Assembly (NCBI RefSeq): GCF_000208865.1
Contig: NC_018395.1
Coordinates: forward strand, 5,876,839-5,940,838
Direction: 5' to 3'
DNA from: Neospora caninum Liverpool
Taxonomy: Eukaryota > Apicomplexa > Conoidasida > Eucoccidiorida > Sarcocystidae
DNA: 64,000 nt
The notes under the pieces were generated by a model that worked only from the letters and a program-made list of their open reading frames with translations, was not told the origin of the DNA and searched no databases. Position 1 is the first letter of the stretch, and each line of letters begins with the position of its first letter. Position numbers and translations under genes: made by a program. Shown piece after piece: positions 1-13,166 of the stretch.

Positions 1-3000
1 TGCTTGTTATGGAATTTGCTGCTGCGAAAACGAGGAACCTTGCAAAGGTCGAGAAGGACACACGAAACTGTGTGCGAGACAGAAGACCTGTTTCGACGAG
101 CTTGGTTGGGAAACAGTTCTCCTGTATCTTTGTTTGGCCTTTGTGTGTCGTTTCTCCATTTGTGTCTCCTTGTTCGCCGATATTTATCGGTTTGTCGTCC
201 GAAAAGTGGCTACCTTCTACGGCCTAGGAGACAAGCCGTCACTTGTGGCATGCATTGAAATCGGTTTTCCTTAGTTCAGAGGGAACGTTCCTGTCGATTA
301 AAAAACCTTCATGTGACATATAATATCTGCTTGATGCGAGGTGCCATGAGTCAGTTCTTGCGTCGGCAGGAGTGTTGTGAGCATGAACCCCGCCTGCGGG
401 GAGTGCTTCAATAACGTAAGAGGTCAGAACTGCTTAGGTATGACGTGTTTGGCCTGGAAGGCATATTTCAAAGAGACTGAAGACTGGAAAGGCGGCAGAA
501 TGACCCGAAATAAGAAAATGACGCCGACACGGAGTGCATACGTTTCCACACGCTACACATCTATGAAAGCTGGCCAGATCCACACATGGTGACTTCACCA
601 CAAAAATCCCATTATCGGATGGTTGAAAGAAATCACGTCGGCAGTGTGTCAAAACGTTAAGGTTCGTGGTTGTCGGAAAAAAACTATATATTAGCAGAGT
701 GCCCAGGCGCGTGTGAGAGCAACTAATGCGATTGTCGAACTTGCCAAGCATAGAGTCCGTAACTGCATGGCGGATATCATATCATTCGCAGTTGCCGTGG
801 GGAAGGTTTGGGGATTTGGGGGAGGGGGGGTTGTATGACGTCCCAAATGAATCATCGTATCTAAGGTGTACCCATTGCTCGACACATTGACATTTGTACC
901 CAACTGAAGCAGATTCTAACACATCTGACGGTATCAGAGTCTGCAAAAATTGTGCAAGTTGTTGAGCACACCAAAGAGGAGCTCGGACAACGTTCACACA
1001 GGAAGCCAGAGGCACTGCAGTGAGTTCGTCACCTTCGGTAATTGGATCTCACTTCAATACGTAGTCGCGTCTTCTAATCATCAAGAGAGAAATATTCTTA
1101 CACAGAAATGGCCATTTCTTCCATAAATTGGCAGCATGCTGACGAGGCATCCTGAAACGATAGGATCTAGAAGAAAGTCGGCGCCCAGTAAGGCATTTCA
1201 TCCGTACCGACCGCAACTAACTGTTTCAGTAAGTTCCCTGTCATACGATGCTGGCTAACGGAGAGCACCGTGCCACCACTGTGACCCCCAAAGAAGAAAG
1301 CATTCCAATCAACAGGAGGAAACATCGGGGGTTCAGCAAAAAACGGGGTTAGTACGCTGCACCCCGTGGCCAACAGATCGGAGATGTTCAGTGGGTATCT
1401 CTGTACTTTTCCACGTTGATCTAGGGGGATACCCCCTATGCAACCTACATGAAGGCAACATGAAAGCGGTTTTCCGGTCCTGGAGAGAATACACCAGAAA
1501 ACGCGACCTAAATGCGTTGTTGTGGTTGCTTCCGTCTACGTGCTTTATTGCTGGATACGTGTACATATTCGTGTGATATCCCGTTGGGAAATAACACGCG
1601 TGAGACCACTCAAGCGGGTGTCGCCTCTAACATCACGGAATCCTTACATCTTTCGTAGAGGCGCTTTTTTCTGGGTAGGTGGGGACAGTTCTTAGCGATT
1701 CACGGTTCGTCAGGGAGTAGAGCGTGTGGCACCTCATTGCGTCTGTGGAATCCACGCACGTGTCGCCGCCGTTCCTTGGGTTTCGTTTCAACGGCTTTCA
1801 GTTTCCAGTGGTATGCACCTTACTGTGAAGCCGTGCCATGTTTTCGGGCAGCAGCCTGCATGTTTGAGCATTTCCTCAACCAGGCATCTGTATAGAGTAC
1901 CGGTAACTCGTCCTCTTCCTCGATTTCAGGCGACGCCACACGAACGTGGCGCTTGGAATTACGCTAGCGACGTACGGTTAGTAGCTTTATTACGGGATAG
2001 TGGAAGTGAAACGAGTCACCAAAACCTCCGAGATGTGCTTTCGGACGAAATGACCAGTCCTTGGAGAACCAGTTTGTGCCGCCCTCTACGATGCACACAG
2101 CTTTCCGCCGGTGGTTCAGCCCCACTGCTTCGATACAAACATAGGAAATCCGGACATTCGTGCGACTTGGTCTACACGTGCCAAAGCATCATGGATTGTG
2201 TGTGCTTGTGCCGGCCCTGGAAACGCACCAGATGGCTGGGTTCCGTGTGTGTCTGTGTGTGTCGACGAAGCAAACTCTAGGACTGCTCTCCACGATGTAT
2301 TCTTGTGCAAAAACCGGGACCAATCTAGAACCATTGGCTACCTGTTTCATGCCGAAGTGACCTCGTCTACCTGCATTTCCACACCGCTTTAAAACGCCTC
2401 GTTTAATCTTTATGCGTGTGACTTCTTTAACACCGTCGTGCACCCTCGGGAATCGCCTTTCCTCTCACACATCTGCAGAAATTTACGCGTCGCTGTGTGT
2501 GGCCGCCGTCTTCTTACTCGCTGGTGGCCCTGCGACATCTCACCGCGCACGACTGCAGTTTCTTCTCGCTCGGATGGGACGTGGCGAGGGAGACAGGCGC
2601 GACAAGAGAAAACGCGAGTCGAAACTCGCTAGCCTTGTCACAACGCGTTTGTCCATATATGGTGTGGAGTGTAGAGAACGGGAGGAGCGAGACGTCTCTT
2701 TCGATGTGAGAAAAAGGACGTGCGGAAAGGCACTGGCGACGCCGCACGCCCGCTTCCGCTCGCGTGCATTTGCCCGACAGACGAGGGCAGGCACCCGCGT
2801 CATGTTTTACCACGCGAGGAAGGGAGAGCGACAGCCGCGTCTCGATTATTTTTTTGTCTGTGCCGCCCGGCAGTGACCTCGGATACAAACGTTTCAAAGC
2901 GTTCTGCACTCTCCCGAAAGGGTTGCACGGGGCTGTTGGAAAAAGTCTGTGTTCGTGTGCAGAGAGGCGGAAACGGCGCGTGTTTCCGTGGTGACGTCCC

Positions 3001-3896
3001 TTCTCAGTGACGCTCGACGATCGGGCAGTACGCTGTGCAAACCTCTCTTGTCGAGAGGCGGGTACGCATGCTTCGCCGGTCTAGAATTGAGCAAGCGACG
3101 GTTTACTGTCACCTGGTCCCAACCGCCACGTTGGGGAGAGTGTCGCAGTCCACGGTGCGGGGTGGAGGACGAGCACGGCAGACCACGTGGGTATCAGCTC
3201 TTTTATCTGCCGAGCGTCGCACGCCGGGGACTCTCCCACCACCGGTTTTCCACCTGGTTTTTCCACCACACGGTTGTAAATTTGCTCTTTCCGAGACATT
3301 TTTATGGAGACGCTTTTCCAGTCCGTTTTTCTTTGGTCTTGGCGATACTTTTTTGCGGTCAAAGAGGAGAGGACGAGCTTCCCGATCTGCAAGCAAAATC
3401 CCAGCCAGCCCAGCCAGCCCAGCCAGCCCGGGTCGTGCGCGGCGCATGTCGCCTAGAAAGCGACACTCTATTCCTGACGGAGAGAGAGGGTGGACACAGA
3501 CCAAACAATAAACAGTGCGAGAGACTGGTCGCGGGGAGAGAGAGAGAGCAGGCCTCGGATCCAAACGACGCGCGGCAGCACAAAGGCAGTGGACTCGCAA
3601 AAAGAGGCGCACCTGACCGTCCCTCTTTGCGGACATTAATTCTCTTGATTCGTTGTACGTGGCGTGGGCAGGCGCGCGAGCGTGGGGCGGGTGTGGTACG
3701 CGCTCTCGTTTTTCAAATAAGTTCGTCTCTGCCCTCCCGAACTGGAAATGCCGCGCTCGGAGAGCACGGCCCTATCCACAGTTCGCGTCGAGACGAGCGA
3801 GGACAAGAGCACTTTGTAGAGTTTTCCGACGGAACGGCGCGTCCCCTTCCGGATCTGTGTCATTTTTTCCGCATATTCTCGTCACCCGGTGGAACG
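1..3896 (+). other. Upstream region and probable long leader of the ApiAP2 gene
   Basis: No supported gene is seen here. The first 2.4 kb holds only short frames without splice context. From about 2.4 kb the sequence becomes GC-rich, and from 2949 to 3896 one frame stays open straight into the ApiAP2 coding sequence but contains no ATG. I read this as 5' leader and promoter. A short tandem repeat of CCAGCCAGC type lies near 3400-3430. Long leaders of 1 kb or more are common in coccidian regulatory genes, so the transcription start probably lies between 2.4 and 3.6 kb, but I cannot place it. Confidence 0.5.
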
Positions 3897-6800
3897 ATGA
3901 CGCGGGCAACAGCCGCTCCGCGGGACGAGCGTGTCGCCGATGGCGGGGGGGGAGCCGGGCACTCTGTGGCCGAGTTAAGCGACTCTTTTCCAGAGGAGAG
4001 TTCCCACAATGAAGCATCCTGCAGAGAAGCAACGCAGGAAGCAGACTTCGAATCGCTGCTGCCGGACGATCATTGGGCTGGAGCAGCCACTGCGAAGCCA
4101 CCTGGAGATGACTCCTCAGGCGACCTCGGTGGGTACACCGTCAAGGGGACAGAAAGAGCGGGTTCCTCGCGTCCGTCGCGGAGACGGGGGAGTCATTCGG
4201 CCGATTTGGTCACAACCACGAGCGCTTCGCATATCTCAGATCTCTCACAAAGCCTCCTCGATTTATTGCCTCCCGCCAGCGCCGCGTCGTCGCTCGCGTC
4301 GTCGCCGGGCGGGGGGAATAAGGATCTCCTTTCGCCGGCTGGAGGTGATCAGGGGGGTGGGAACTCCAGAGAAAATGCTTGCGATGCGCGAGGGCCGCCT
4401 ACTCCAGGCGATACGCCGCCTTCCCGAGAGGATCGCCCAGGCCTCTCTTCACCTGGTGCAACGTGTGAAATCGACGAAACTCTCCAGACGGTCCCGCAGG
4501 AATCTCCAGTCGGCGGTGCCACAGGACGGAGTCGAGGATCAAGTCTCTCTCAGAAACGACTGTGGGGTTCCTCAGGTGCCAAGCGCGAGAACGCACCAAG
4601 TTCGACAGTCAGCAAGTCTGCTGGCGGCCTGGGCCACAAAGCTTTCGGCGTCCCAGGCAAACTCACGGTGAACGCCGAGGAAACCGAGAACAACCTCTTA
4701 TCGTCGGTGGCAACCGAGGCCGACTGGCGGTCGCCTGTCGGTAACGATGGCGAGGGCTTGCGGGGCCGTTGTGGCTCGGCTTACCAGGGTAGCGATGAGC
4801 CGACGAACACCGGACAAACTCGCTGCAGCAAGAACGCAGGTGCGTCGATCTCTGGAAGCTCTCCGTCTGGGGCCGCGCCTGGGAACGACAAGACGCTTCA
4901 TTCAGGTGAAAATACGGCCCCTTCAGGGTCGAGTAGACGGAATGGAGTCGGGTCCATCCCGAACGGAGCGGTAGCGTCGGGAGGCGCCTCAGCGGGGGGG
5001 GGCCGTCGAGATCCTCGTGCGTCGCCTTTCCCTGGTGTCAAGTTCTGTAGCTCACGAAATGCGTGGATTGCCCGGTGGTCGGAGAACGGCCAGGAGAAGT
5101 GGAAGACGTTCCCTGTTCGCGACTCGACGTTCGAAGAGGCGCGCCGGCGCGCTCTCGAATTCAGACAAGGGAAGGACCGAAAGAAGTACGAGCGGCTGTG
5201 GCAGCAGTTGAGTGCGGATGCAGATGGAGGAGCGGGACCGGGGAAGAGTCCTGGACCAAGTGCGTTGGGGGGTGGATCGTCTCCGAGTGGCAGTGGCGAT
5301 GGCGCGGGGGGGAACCCCCTGGGCGGGCTCGATGGGTTTCGAAGCCCCGCCGTCTCGTTCTCTCCCGGAGGAAGTGTACGCGGAAGTGGAGGGAGCAGTG
5401 GAGGCCTGGGAAGTCCGTCGGGGGTGGTGTCTCAGGATATCTTCTCCAGACTCAGTCCAGCAGCCTATTCGGGAGGGCCGGGACTCGACGATACTTTGGA
5501 GAACAGCCGGGCGACCGCTGCGGGACTCTTGTTCAGCGACTTGCAACAGCATCGATGGCTGGAGGAGGCGTTGCTAGGGACAGGAGCCGATGGCAGCGCG
5601 CCGCAGCTTGCCTCCCCCGCGAAAGGCGGCTTAGACGCTGCGCTGCGGGAACGGTTTTCCCGGTGGCCACCGACGACGTGCAGCCGCCTTAACGGGGTAG
5701 ATTGCGGAAACGGAGGAATCATCGAGTCTCAGAGCCAGAACAAGAAGCGGAGCTGTGCAGCTGCGGGGCTAACCGGGTTTTCGCACTTCTCTGGCCTGCT
5801 GGCTGGCGCGCTGGAAGAGGCGGCTACGGGGACCAGTTCCCCGAAAAAGAAATCCAAGATGCATCGCAGAGAGCTCCTCGATGGCCTCGTTCTCACCGGC
5901 ATGGATGCTGATCTCGAACGGCAAAATGTACCCCCTCGCGTGGTGGGATCTGTCGACGGGCTGGCGGATGAAGCTGCTGCCGATTACGTAAGTGACCGGT
6001 TGAGAACCTTTCAGAGACAGTCAACAGTCAAACACACAAGCCGTGTTTGCTAGGTAATAACGCAAGCCTGGATCTCGTGAGTTTTGATTTTGTACACGGT
6101 TCCTATTGCGCAAGGGAGGGGGTTTTTGCGTCTGGTCCGGGGCTGTGTGGATTGCGCAGGCCTTACTCGCGGGGGGGGGGGGGGGGTGGGCGGTTAGTGA
6201 TCTGGGGCTGCGAGGCCGAGAGAGGCATTGTGTCATACCTTGCTGTTTTTTTGTGGGTGGTCCTGTGCAGTTGACTGCAGATCAGACAATGAATCCTCTT
6301 CTTGGACTTGGATCGCTCTTTCAGTCCAGCTTCCCTTTGACGTGCAAAAGAGAAACTCGCGTCGCTGGTGAGTCGCTTTTAGTGAGTGCGGAGAGGCGGG
6401 TTTGCCGGCGGCTGTCGCTACAGGCTGACTCTGTGATATCAGACACCACCGCCGACATTAGGAAGCGTCGGAGGCGTTCTGTTTTTTTCTCGGGCGCCTG
6501 GGGGATGCGAGCTCGTCGGCACGCGTTCGGTTACCACCATACGGCTGGGGTGATTCCAGGCGTTGATTTGAACATGGACTGTCCCTGCTTTGTGTCCTTG
6601 CTGCAGAGGCTGGAATGGACATCGACAGATGGTCACAGGCGTCCCGGGGATCGTTTCTGGGTGATCCGAGTGCAACGGAAGATGCATGCAGGAACTTGCT
6701 AAATGCAAAGGCGCTGGGGATGTATAAAGACGCCCTCATTCTAATTCTCGATGACCTGCTTTCTCATGGGATTTCTCTGCTGAGCCCGCGAGGGGAGAAT

Positions 6801-7079
6801 GGGTCGTCGTCTGTTTGCGGCAACGGCATGACGTGGCGGGCCAAACAAAAAGGAGCAGAGAGACCCATGCGCCGGGTAGTGGAGGCCCTACGACGACACG
6901 TCCGGGATGCTTCTGTTTTCCGAGTGGTGTCACCTTTCATTAAACTCTTTGAGACATGCATCCTCGAGAAGAAAGTGCCGAGCCAGTTTGACGCCCGGTC
7001 GCAGATTCTCTATCTCAACGCGTTGAGCGCCTTGTACGAGATCGCTATCCCGGCGGGAGGTGGTCTCCTAGGGCCGTGA
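3897..7079 (+). CDS. ApiAP2 transcription factor with AP2 and ACDC domains
   Basis: A sequence-specific DNA-binding protein expected in the nucleus. Exons are 3897-5987, 6271-6367 and 6607-7079; phases agree (0, then 1) and give about 886 residues. The start is the first in-frame ATG after a long ATG-free open stretch. Residues about 370-440 form an AP2 domain: a PGVKF strand, a tryptophan-rich WIARW strand, KTFPV, then a helix rich in Glu, Ala and Arg. A basic PKKKSKMHRR stretch late in exon 1 looks like a nuclear localisation signal. Exon 3 encodes an ACDC domain, the helical domain found C-terminal in many ApiAP2 proteins, with RRVVEALRRHV, PFIKLFETCIL and KKVPSQFD segments. The region around the AP2 domain is Gly/Ser-rich and disordered. 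I am confident of the family but cannot name the locus; the exon 2 boundaries are the least certain part. Confidence 0.9.
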
Positions 7080-10000
7080 AGGAGAAAGCGACAGCGCGGT
7101 GTGTTGTTCGCGTCATTTTGAGACCAGGGACCGAAAATGTTTTTGTTTTCTCCGTAATTCTGTTCAGCCACGGAAGTTTTCCTTGTGAAGATTTCGTGTG
7201 TGTGTGTGCTCGGAGCGCTCGGCGATAGGTTGCTCTGTCTTTCCGGGCGTGTGAGGGCGTGTGGCTGCAGTCGGGGGTCTTTTTAACTGTCGTCTGGCTC
7301 GGCTCAGATATCTCCTGTAGTCGTGCATTGAATAGAAGCACTATCTCCATCCAGGGATTGGTTGTCTTTCTCGAGAGAGCAGACACACAACAGAGGGTTA
7401 ACAGGCAAGGTTCTGTTCCTATTCATGTTCACGTATTACGTGTAATTCTCGGTGGGAGACAGGGACCTGCGGATTGCTGTAGTTCGCGGGAAGTGTAAAT
7501 CTCAATTCATGTATAAACATGCGGGAAGTTTCGTTGCTTGACTCTCTGTAAGGTCTGCTGTTTTTTGCAAGAAGGGGAGCCCTGTTTTTTCGGTGCGCAG
7601 ATGCTACTTCCCTTCACGCGTTGCTTTCCATTTCGTCTCGACGCAAAAGTGGAACGTCGACAGTTTGAGATCTTGCAAGGGTCCATCGGTCGTTCCCGGG
7701 ATGCCTCAGGGAGTGTTTCGCGGTAGAAGCGCATCGTGGCGACAGATGGCTGGCAGATGGGAAGTATCGAGAGAATTGATGCTTTCCAAACCGAGAAGAA
7801 AGCCCTGCTTTTTTCGGGTGCATGTCGCCGTGCGTGTGTCCCGCCGCGTTCGAGTTCGTGCTTTGGGCCGTGGAATGCTGCTCCGTTGTTTAGCATGTAA
7901 ACGAGGAGGGAAGGACACACACAAACGGGCGTCAGTCTTCTTGCATTCTTTTGATGTGTTCCCGAGCGAAGGTTTTTCATCAAAGTATATAGGGACTGTT
8001 TTCTGAGGGCTGCATGTCGGGTACAGCTCGTCTGTTCCACCACGATTGCCGAGTGTCCGAGTTTGGGGCTGTGAGAGAGAGTCTAGCCCACCAAAAGAGA
8101 AACTGGCATGCACGGGGAAGAGCACGTCAGCCTATGGGAGTCGGCCTACTCAACGTGGCTTGGGGCCTTGGGGGAGAACAGTTTTCGATTTTTAGGGAAA
8201 AGAGAGTTTCGTTCCTTCCTTACCAGGAGCCATCGAGACGTGTTGCAGTGTAGCGTTCCAGTACCGCGTTGTTGGCGACCAAGTGGATGTAGATACATTG
8301 GTGCACACGCCAACGAGTTTCCGCTTCATTTTCGACTCTGTGAGGTCTTGCGATCCCTTTGCGACTCCGAAATTCGAGAAATGAAGCCAAAGCAAAGCGC
8401 AGGGGGTAGACCGGAGACAGCAAAGTGAGTGCGCGCCTCCGCGTGTGCTTTTTCCCTTTTCGTTCCAGGATATCCCCGTCATCGTCAGGATGCGTTCTTC
8501 AGTCGGATGCGTACGTTTCTTCTGGATATCTTACACAACATATGTTCCGATGCGTGTGTACATTTCAACAGTGAAGTTTTTCGCGTTTAAGGGTGTGTGC
8601 TTGTGTCTATGGCGTCCTTTCCGGCTCTCTCTGCGAGAGTCGGCGCGAACGGCAGCGAGTGGGCTTGCCCGTGAGGACGGAGTGTAGGCAGGCAAGCGCA
8701 CGCGAACGCGATTGGCTCCGTCGCGTTCCCGCAGAATTCTTAACGCCCGTGGTTCACGCTAGAAGTTATCTCTGGATGCGTGGAATTTTGGAATCTAACC
8801 ACACCGAGAATTTTTGCATGTATATGTACACTGTATACATGTATGTGCAAGTATCCGCCGCTTTACGCAACAAGTCAGCGAGAGTGGAGTGAGGGATTCA
8901 CACATGACAGAAGATCGTCCGGTGGCGTTTTTCACACATGCGCCATGGTGTCCCGAGGCATGCCGAGGTGCGGATCGTACCAGGGGATTCCTTCACACTG
9001 CAGTCGCCCGACGCGGTCTTGTCACTTTGGCTGGTCTTTTTTCCTGGGTAGCAGGCGGCTGCATCTAACCGTTCCCGTGTACAGATGGCTCCGCCTGATC
9101 AGTCCTGTAGTGGGAGTGGCGACAAAACCGTTTTTCTTTCCGTGGCGTTACATAATGTACTGCGTCGGTATGACACGGAAGTACAGTTCTGCTTATTCAT
9201 GCTAACAGAATTGTCTTACCAGTCGTATAGGACTTGTACGTGGACAAAATCCCCGTCAAAATGCTGCGGTCCACCTCATAGCGTGACGCGGCTCGGTTTA
9301 GGGCCTGCGGAAACGGCCGTGAACCAGCGTGGATTCGCCATGCACAAAACAAACCAAAAAACCTTTCTTCACAGAATGAGTGTTTTCCTGCTGTCCAGGG
9401 GACTGCCACCGGGAGGCACCACCGATGAGGCATGCCCGAATTTCTGACGATTAGACGGAAACGACGGGGTTCAGGTTCACACTCTGCCGCTGCACTTAAG
9501 GTGATTTCGCGTGACTGACAAACGGTGTAGGGACTGCGGCGAATGAGCACCCGGACGATAGAGCGCGTAAGCGGTTGAAGCTGCAGGTCACTATCCTGCA
9601 AAAAGCGGTATAGCTGACGTGTATATCTGGCGCGGTTTCTGGTCATTGGTACGCCGTCGGCTGTTGTCGAATCACACCCGTACCAACACACGCTCTCCTG
9701 GCAACTGTGATGACAGACTCGAAGCGGAGTTCGGTTTTCGTGCCTAGAAGGGCCAGAGGATGCGGAAGACCACGAAAAGTCACTGGAGCAACGTGCCACA
9801 CAAGTATGCACAGTGAAAGTATGCTTTTCCAGCAGGACGCGGCGCCTGAATGCTGGTTCGCAGCAGCATTTCAGCGTCCATATTGCCCTTTGGTGGTCCG
9901 GAGACGTTCTGATTTTGCTTCCTCAGACTTCTGGGTGGCATTTAGAAATTGATAGCTTTTTCATGCTCTCTATGTAGTTCCCGTGTTCTAACTGTATAGC

Positions 10001-11106
10001 CAAAAGCTGCGAGTCCATCTCTCCGCTTGCGTAGATCCAGCAACACTTAGAACGGGTTCCCCGACTGTTCACCCACGAATGGCTACCACTTTGCCCCTAC
10101 ACCGCAAACCCTGATTTCGCTTCTGACGCTGTTCTAGTCGCACGCGCCTACAGGCGAGAAGCCCGCACTGGATACGCTGGATCGAATGGTAAACAAAACC
10201 GCATTGAAGAGTGCTGCAGAATGAACGTGACATATATGGTAGAAATAGTGGCTAGTTGGAGAACGCAGGAGATTGCTTCACAGCTCATAACCCCGCGAAA
10301 CAGTGGAGGCTTCAAAAAACTGAGGCTCTCTGTGTATCTGCTGACATATCCGCGTAGTGAACGCTGTGTCTGCCACCCACCAATGCGTTTCCGACGCACG
10401 CAACAACGTGAACATGTCTCCGTCTCCTTCAGTTTTCAAAACCTAAACTGGAGGCAGGTCGTCTACGCGCTTGGCTCTGACTCTGTTTCTCCGCGAATCC
10501 CGGCGCACACCCGTTCGACAGACGCCTTCATATTGTGGACTGGCTCTTCTCCGCGGACCACCAGCACAGGCAAAAACGCGTTGCCCCCCTTTTCCGTCTC
10601 GCGCTTTACTTTCTACATGCATCGGCCGATACGCGCACTAGCTGACACAAGCACGAGCGGCTGACACCACCGTCTCTGGGCCCGACGGAGATAAGGTATC
10701 CCCTCCCGTTCTCTTTTACGCTGGAGCCGCCAATAGGCGCCATCCCAGGTGAGCTCTCTTTTTTTGACTGTCCACATAAGCAACACAGACGCCTGCAGTT
10801 CTTAGCCGCCCACGAGGCTCAACCCTCGCGTCTGGTTCCTCGCCTCGCTGATGCGAACAGTCCGAGTTTCAGATGGACCCGCCTCGGCTGGTGTCCTTGC
10901 ATGCGCGTACCATGAGGCTAGAGGGCGGCTTTTCGTCCTTGTTTTTTTCGTTTTCTGTGCATATGCACGGCCAGTGACAACAGGGCGGTTGGTCGGTATC
11001 TCGCTTGAGGTCGATTCCCTTTTTTTCCACGCTCGCAGTGACCGGCGCACAGGAAAACTCGAAGGACTTGCCGCATGCCGCCTCTAGCACTGTGGCTCTA
11101 GCCAAT
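7080..11106. other. Intergenic: ApiAP2 3' region and ABC transporter 5' region
   Basis: About 4 kb with no supported gene. Both strands carry frames up to 200 codons, but none combines an ATG, protein-like composition and splice signals. The first part is T-rich as expected of a 3' UTR. The stretch from about 10.5 to 11.1 kb is GC-richer and probably is the promoter and leader of the transporter. Confidence 0.45.
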
Positions 11107-13134
11107 ATGCGGCCGCCTACCAGAGCCCCTTTTTTCCCTTTTTCTCTCCTACGAGGAAGAAAGACACCGTCTTCTTCCTATCGACTTCCTCCTGAAACGG
11201 AGAGGTCAGACGCCTCAAACCAGCGAGTGCTTCCCGCCTCGCGTTGCAAACAGCCGGCGCTGTCAATCACAGACCGTCCGGCCTCTCCTCGGCTCTCCTG
11301 TTCTCGCCTTTCTTCGCCCTTGTCTTCGTCCTCCTCTTCCCCGTTTTCGCGTCTCCGTCTCTCACATGTTTCTTCTCCTCCGTCTTCATGGGCATGGATC
11401 TCGCCTCCGTTGGGCCTCGGCCGCTTACTCGCCTCCTGGGCTTCCCCTTCGTCTCTTTCTTCCCAACGCGCTGCTTGTCTCTCTCCATCCCCCTTGTCTC
11501 CTTGCCCGCCGCTTTTGCCGGAGAGCACTGCCGGAGCCGACACTCTCCCACGGTCTCCCGCCTCTCCAGGGAGCGCGGCTGGGTCCCCCTCGACGCAAAC
11601 CTGCTCGAGTCGCCTCGAGTCACAGCCCCTCTTTTCGACTCGCCCGCCTCGGCGGGATGCCCTAAAGGGACCACTGCTTCGCGCACGAAGCCTCCTCTGC
11701 GCGCTGGCGCCGGCGGCAGGCTCAACTGAAGGGTGCGCTGAGCACAGCCTTTGTTTCTCCACGAGCGTGGAGCGAATGGTTCTCGCTTCAAACCCAATCC
11801 GAGGTGCCAGTCCAAGCTCTCCTTCAACTGATCTCGGCGCTTGCCCAGTCGATCTGCGGTCAGGCTCTGCGCGCCAACCCGTCGACTCTGTGCCAGAGTC
11901 GCGAGTTCGCGGAATATCGCCGTCTCCTCAACTTCCTTCTCGATGCTCGCTTGCTCACTCCCCTGACACCTGCTCGACGCACACGACTCTTTTGAACAGC
12001 CTCTATTTTTCCCCTTCCTTTCCTTTCTCGACATCCTCTTCTCCCTCCTCTTCATCCTCGTCTGCTCCCTCCTCTTCATCCTCGTCTTCACCCCCCTCTT
12101 CGTCCGCGTCTGGTCCCTCCTCTACGTCTTCGTCTTCTCATTCCTCTTCATCGTCTTCTCATTCTTCTGCATCGTCTTCTCATTCCTCTTCTTCGTCGAC
12201 ATTCTTTTTCTCTCGGCCCCACAGTGCAGAGTGCCGCGCGTGTCCTGTGTCTCGCGCTCCTCCCAATCCGTCTCCCCCCCAACTTTTGTTTTCTCTCCTT
12301 CCCTTTCTGTGGCCCGCGGCCCTGTCGGATCGTCTCCGCGTCTTGGGCTCCTTGGCCTGTCTCGTCACTGCGAAGGTGCTGACCATTCAGGCGCCTCTCC
12401 TCCTCGCCAGCCTTGTCGACGCCTTCCAAGTGCTACCCCACGCTGCCTCGCCCCTCTCTGCAGGAGTCCCCTCGGCCCTGTCCCCGGGAGACACCTCGGC
12501 CCTTTCGCCGTCGGCGTCTGGTTCGCCGGACACGCCGGTTCCTGCGGAGAGGCTGCACGACGCCGAGAAGCCGCGCACATCCCTTGGCGAGTCGGACGGG
12601 CGCGACGAAGGAGCGACCGCTCGGCTGTCTCCGTCTCTCGAGACGGGCCGGCCTGCCGCCGCAAGTGTCGAGCGAACCGAGACGTCTGGCGGCGACAGCG
12701 ACCGGGAAGATGCTCACGCTCTACACGCTGCTTCCCATTCGTTGAGAACTGAACACCTCGGAAATGCAGCTAGCATCGCCTCCGTTCCAATAGGAATTGT
12801 CTGTGGATTCCCCGTTGCCAGAATTGCCGCCACAGGTATGTTTTGAAAGCCGTTGCCTCTCTGCGTCTCGTGCACTTTGAGGCGCCACGAGAACTACGGA
12901 CAGGCACATCCTCACGGGCGATCGACATGTCCATGAACGTTTAAGGAAGCTCGTGTCGTGTGGCCACGCTCATGGGTCTCGACAGAGCTTGTACAAAAGA
13001 CAAACATCGACTCGTACATAGAATGGGTTTTCATCTGCATCGGCGTGGCCGCGGATACATACAACACATTCATACGTCAACCGGGTTACCGTCGAACAAC
13101 ATACGCTTGTCTCTCAATCATACATATGAGCGTA

Positions 13135-13166
<32 letters not shown>

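Noticed and set aside
2412..2876. 154-codon plus-strand frame upstream of the ApiAP2 gene
   Set aside because: Arg/Ser-rich composition from GC-rich leader, no domain, and equal-length frames on the opposite strand.
11178..12091. Minus-strand frames of 194-274 codons opposite the ABC transporter exon 1
   Set aside because: They are Glu/Arg/Lys-rich mirror images of the Ser/Pro-rich coding strand and have no start or splice context.
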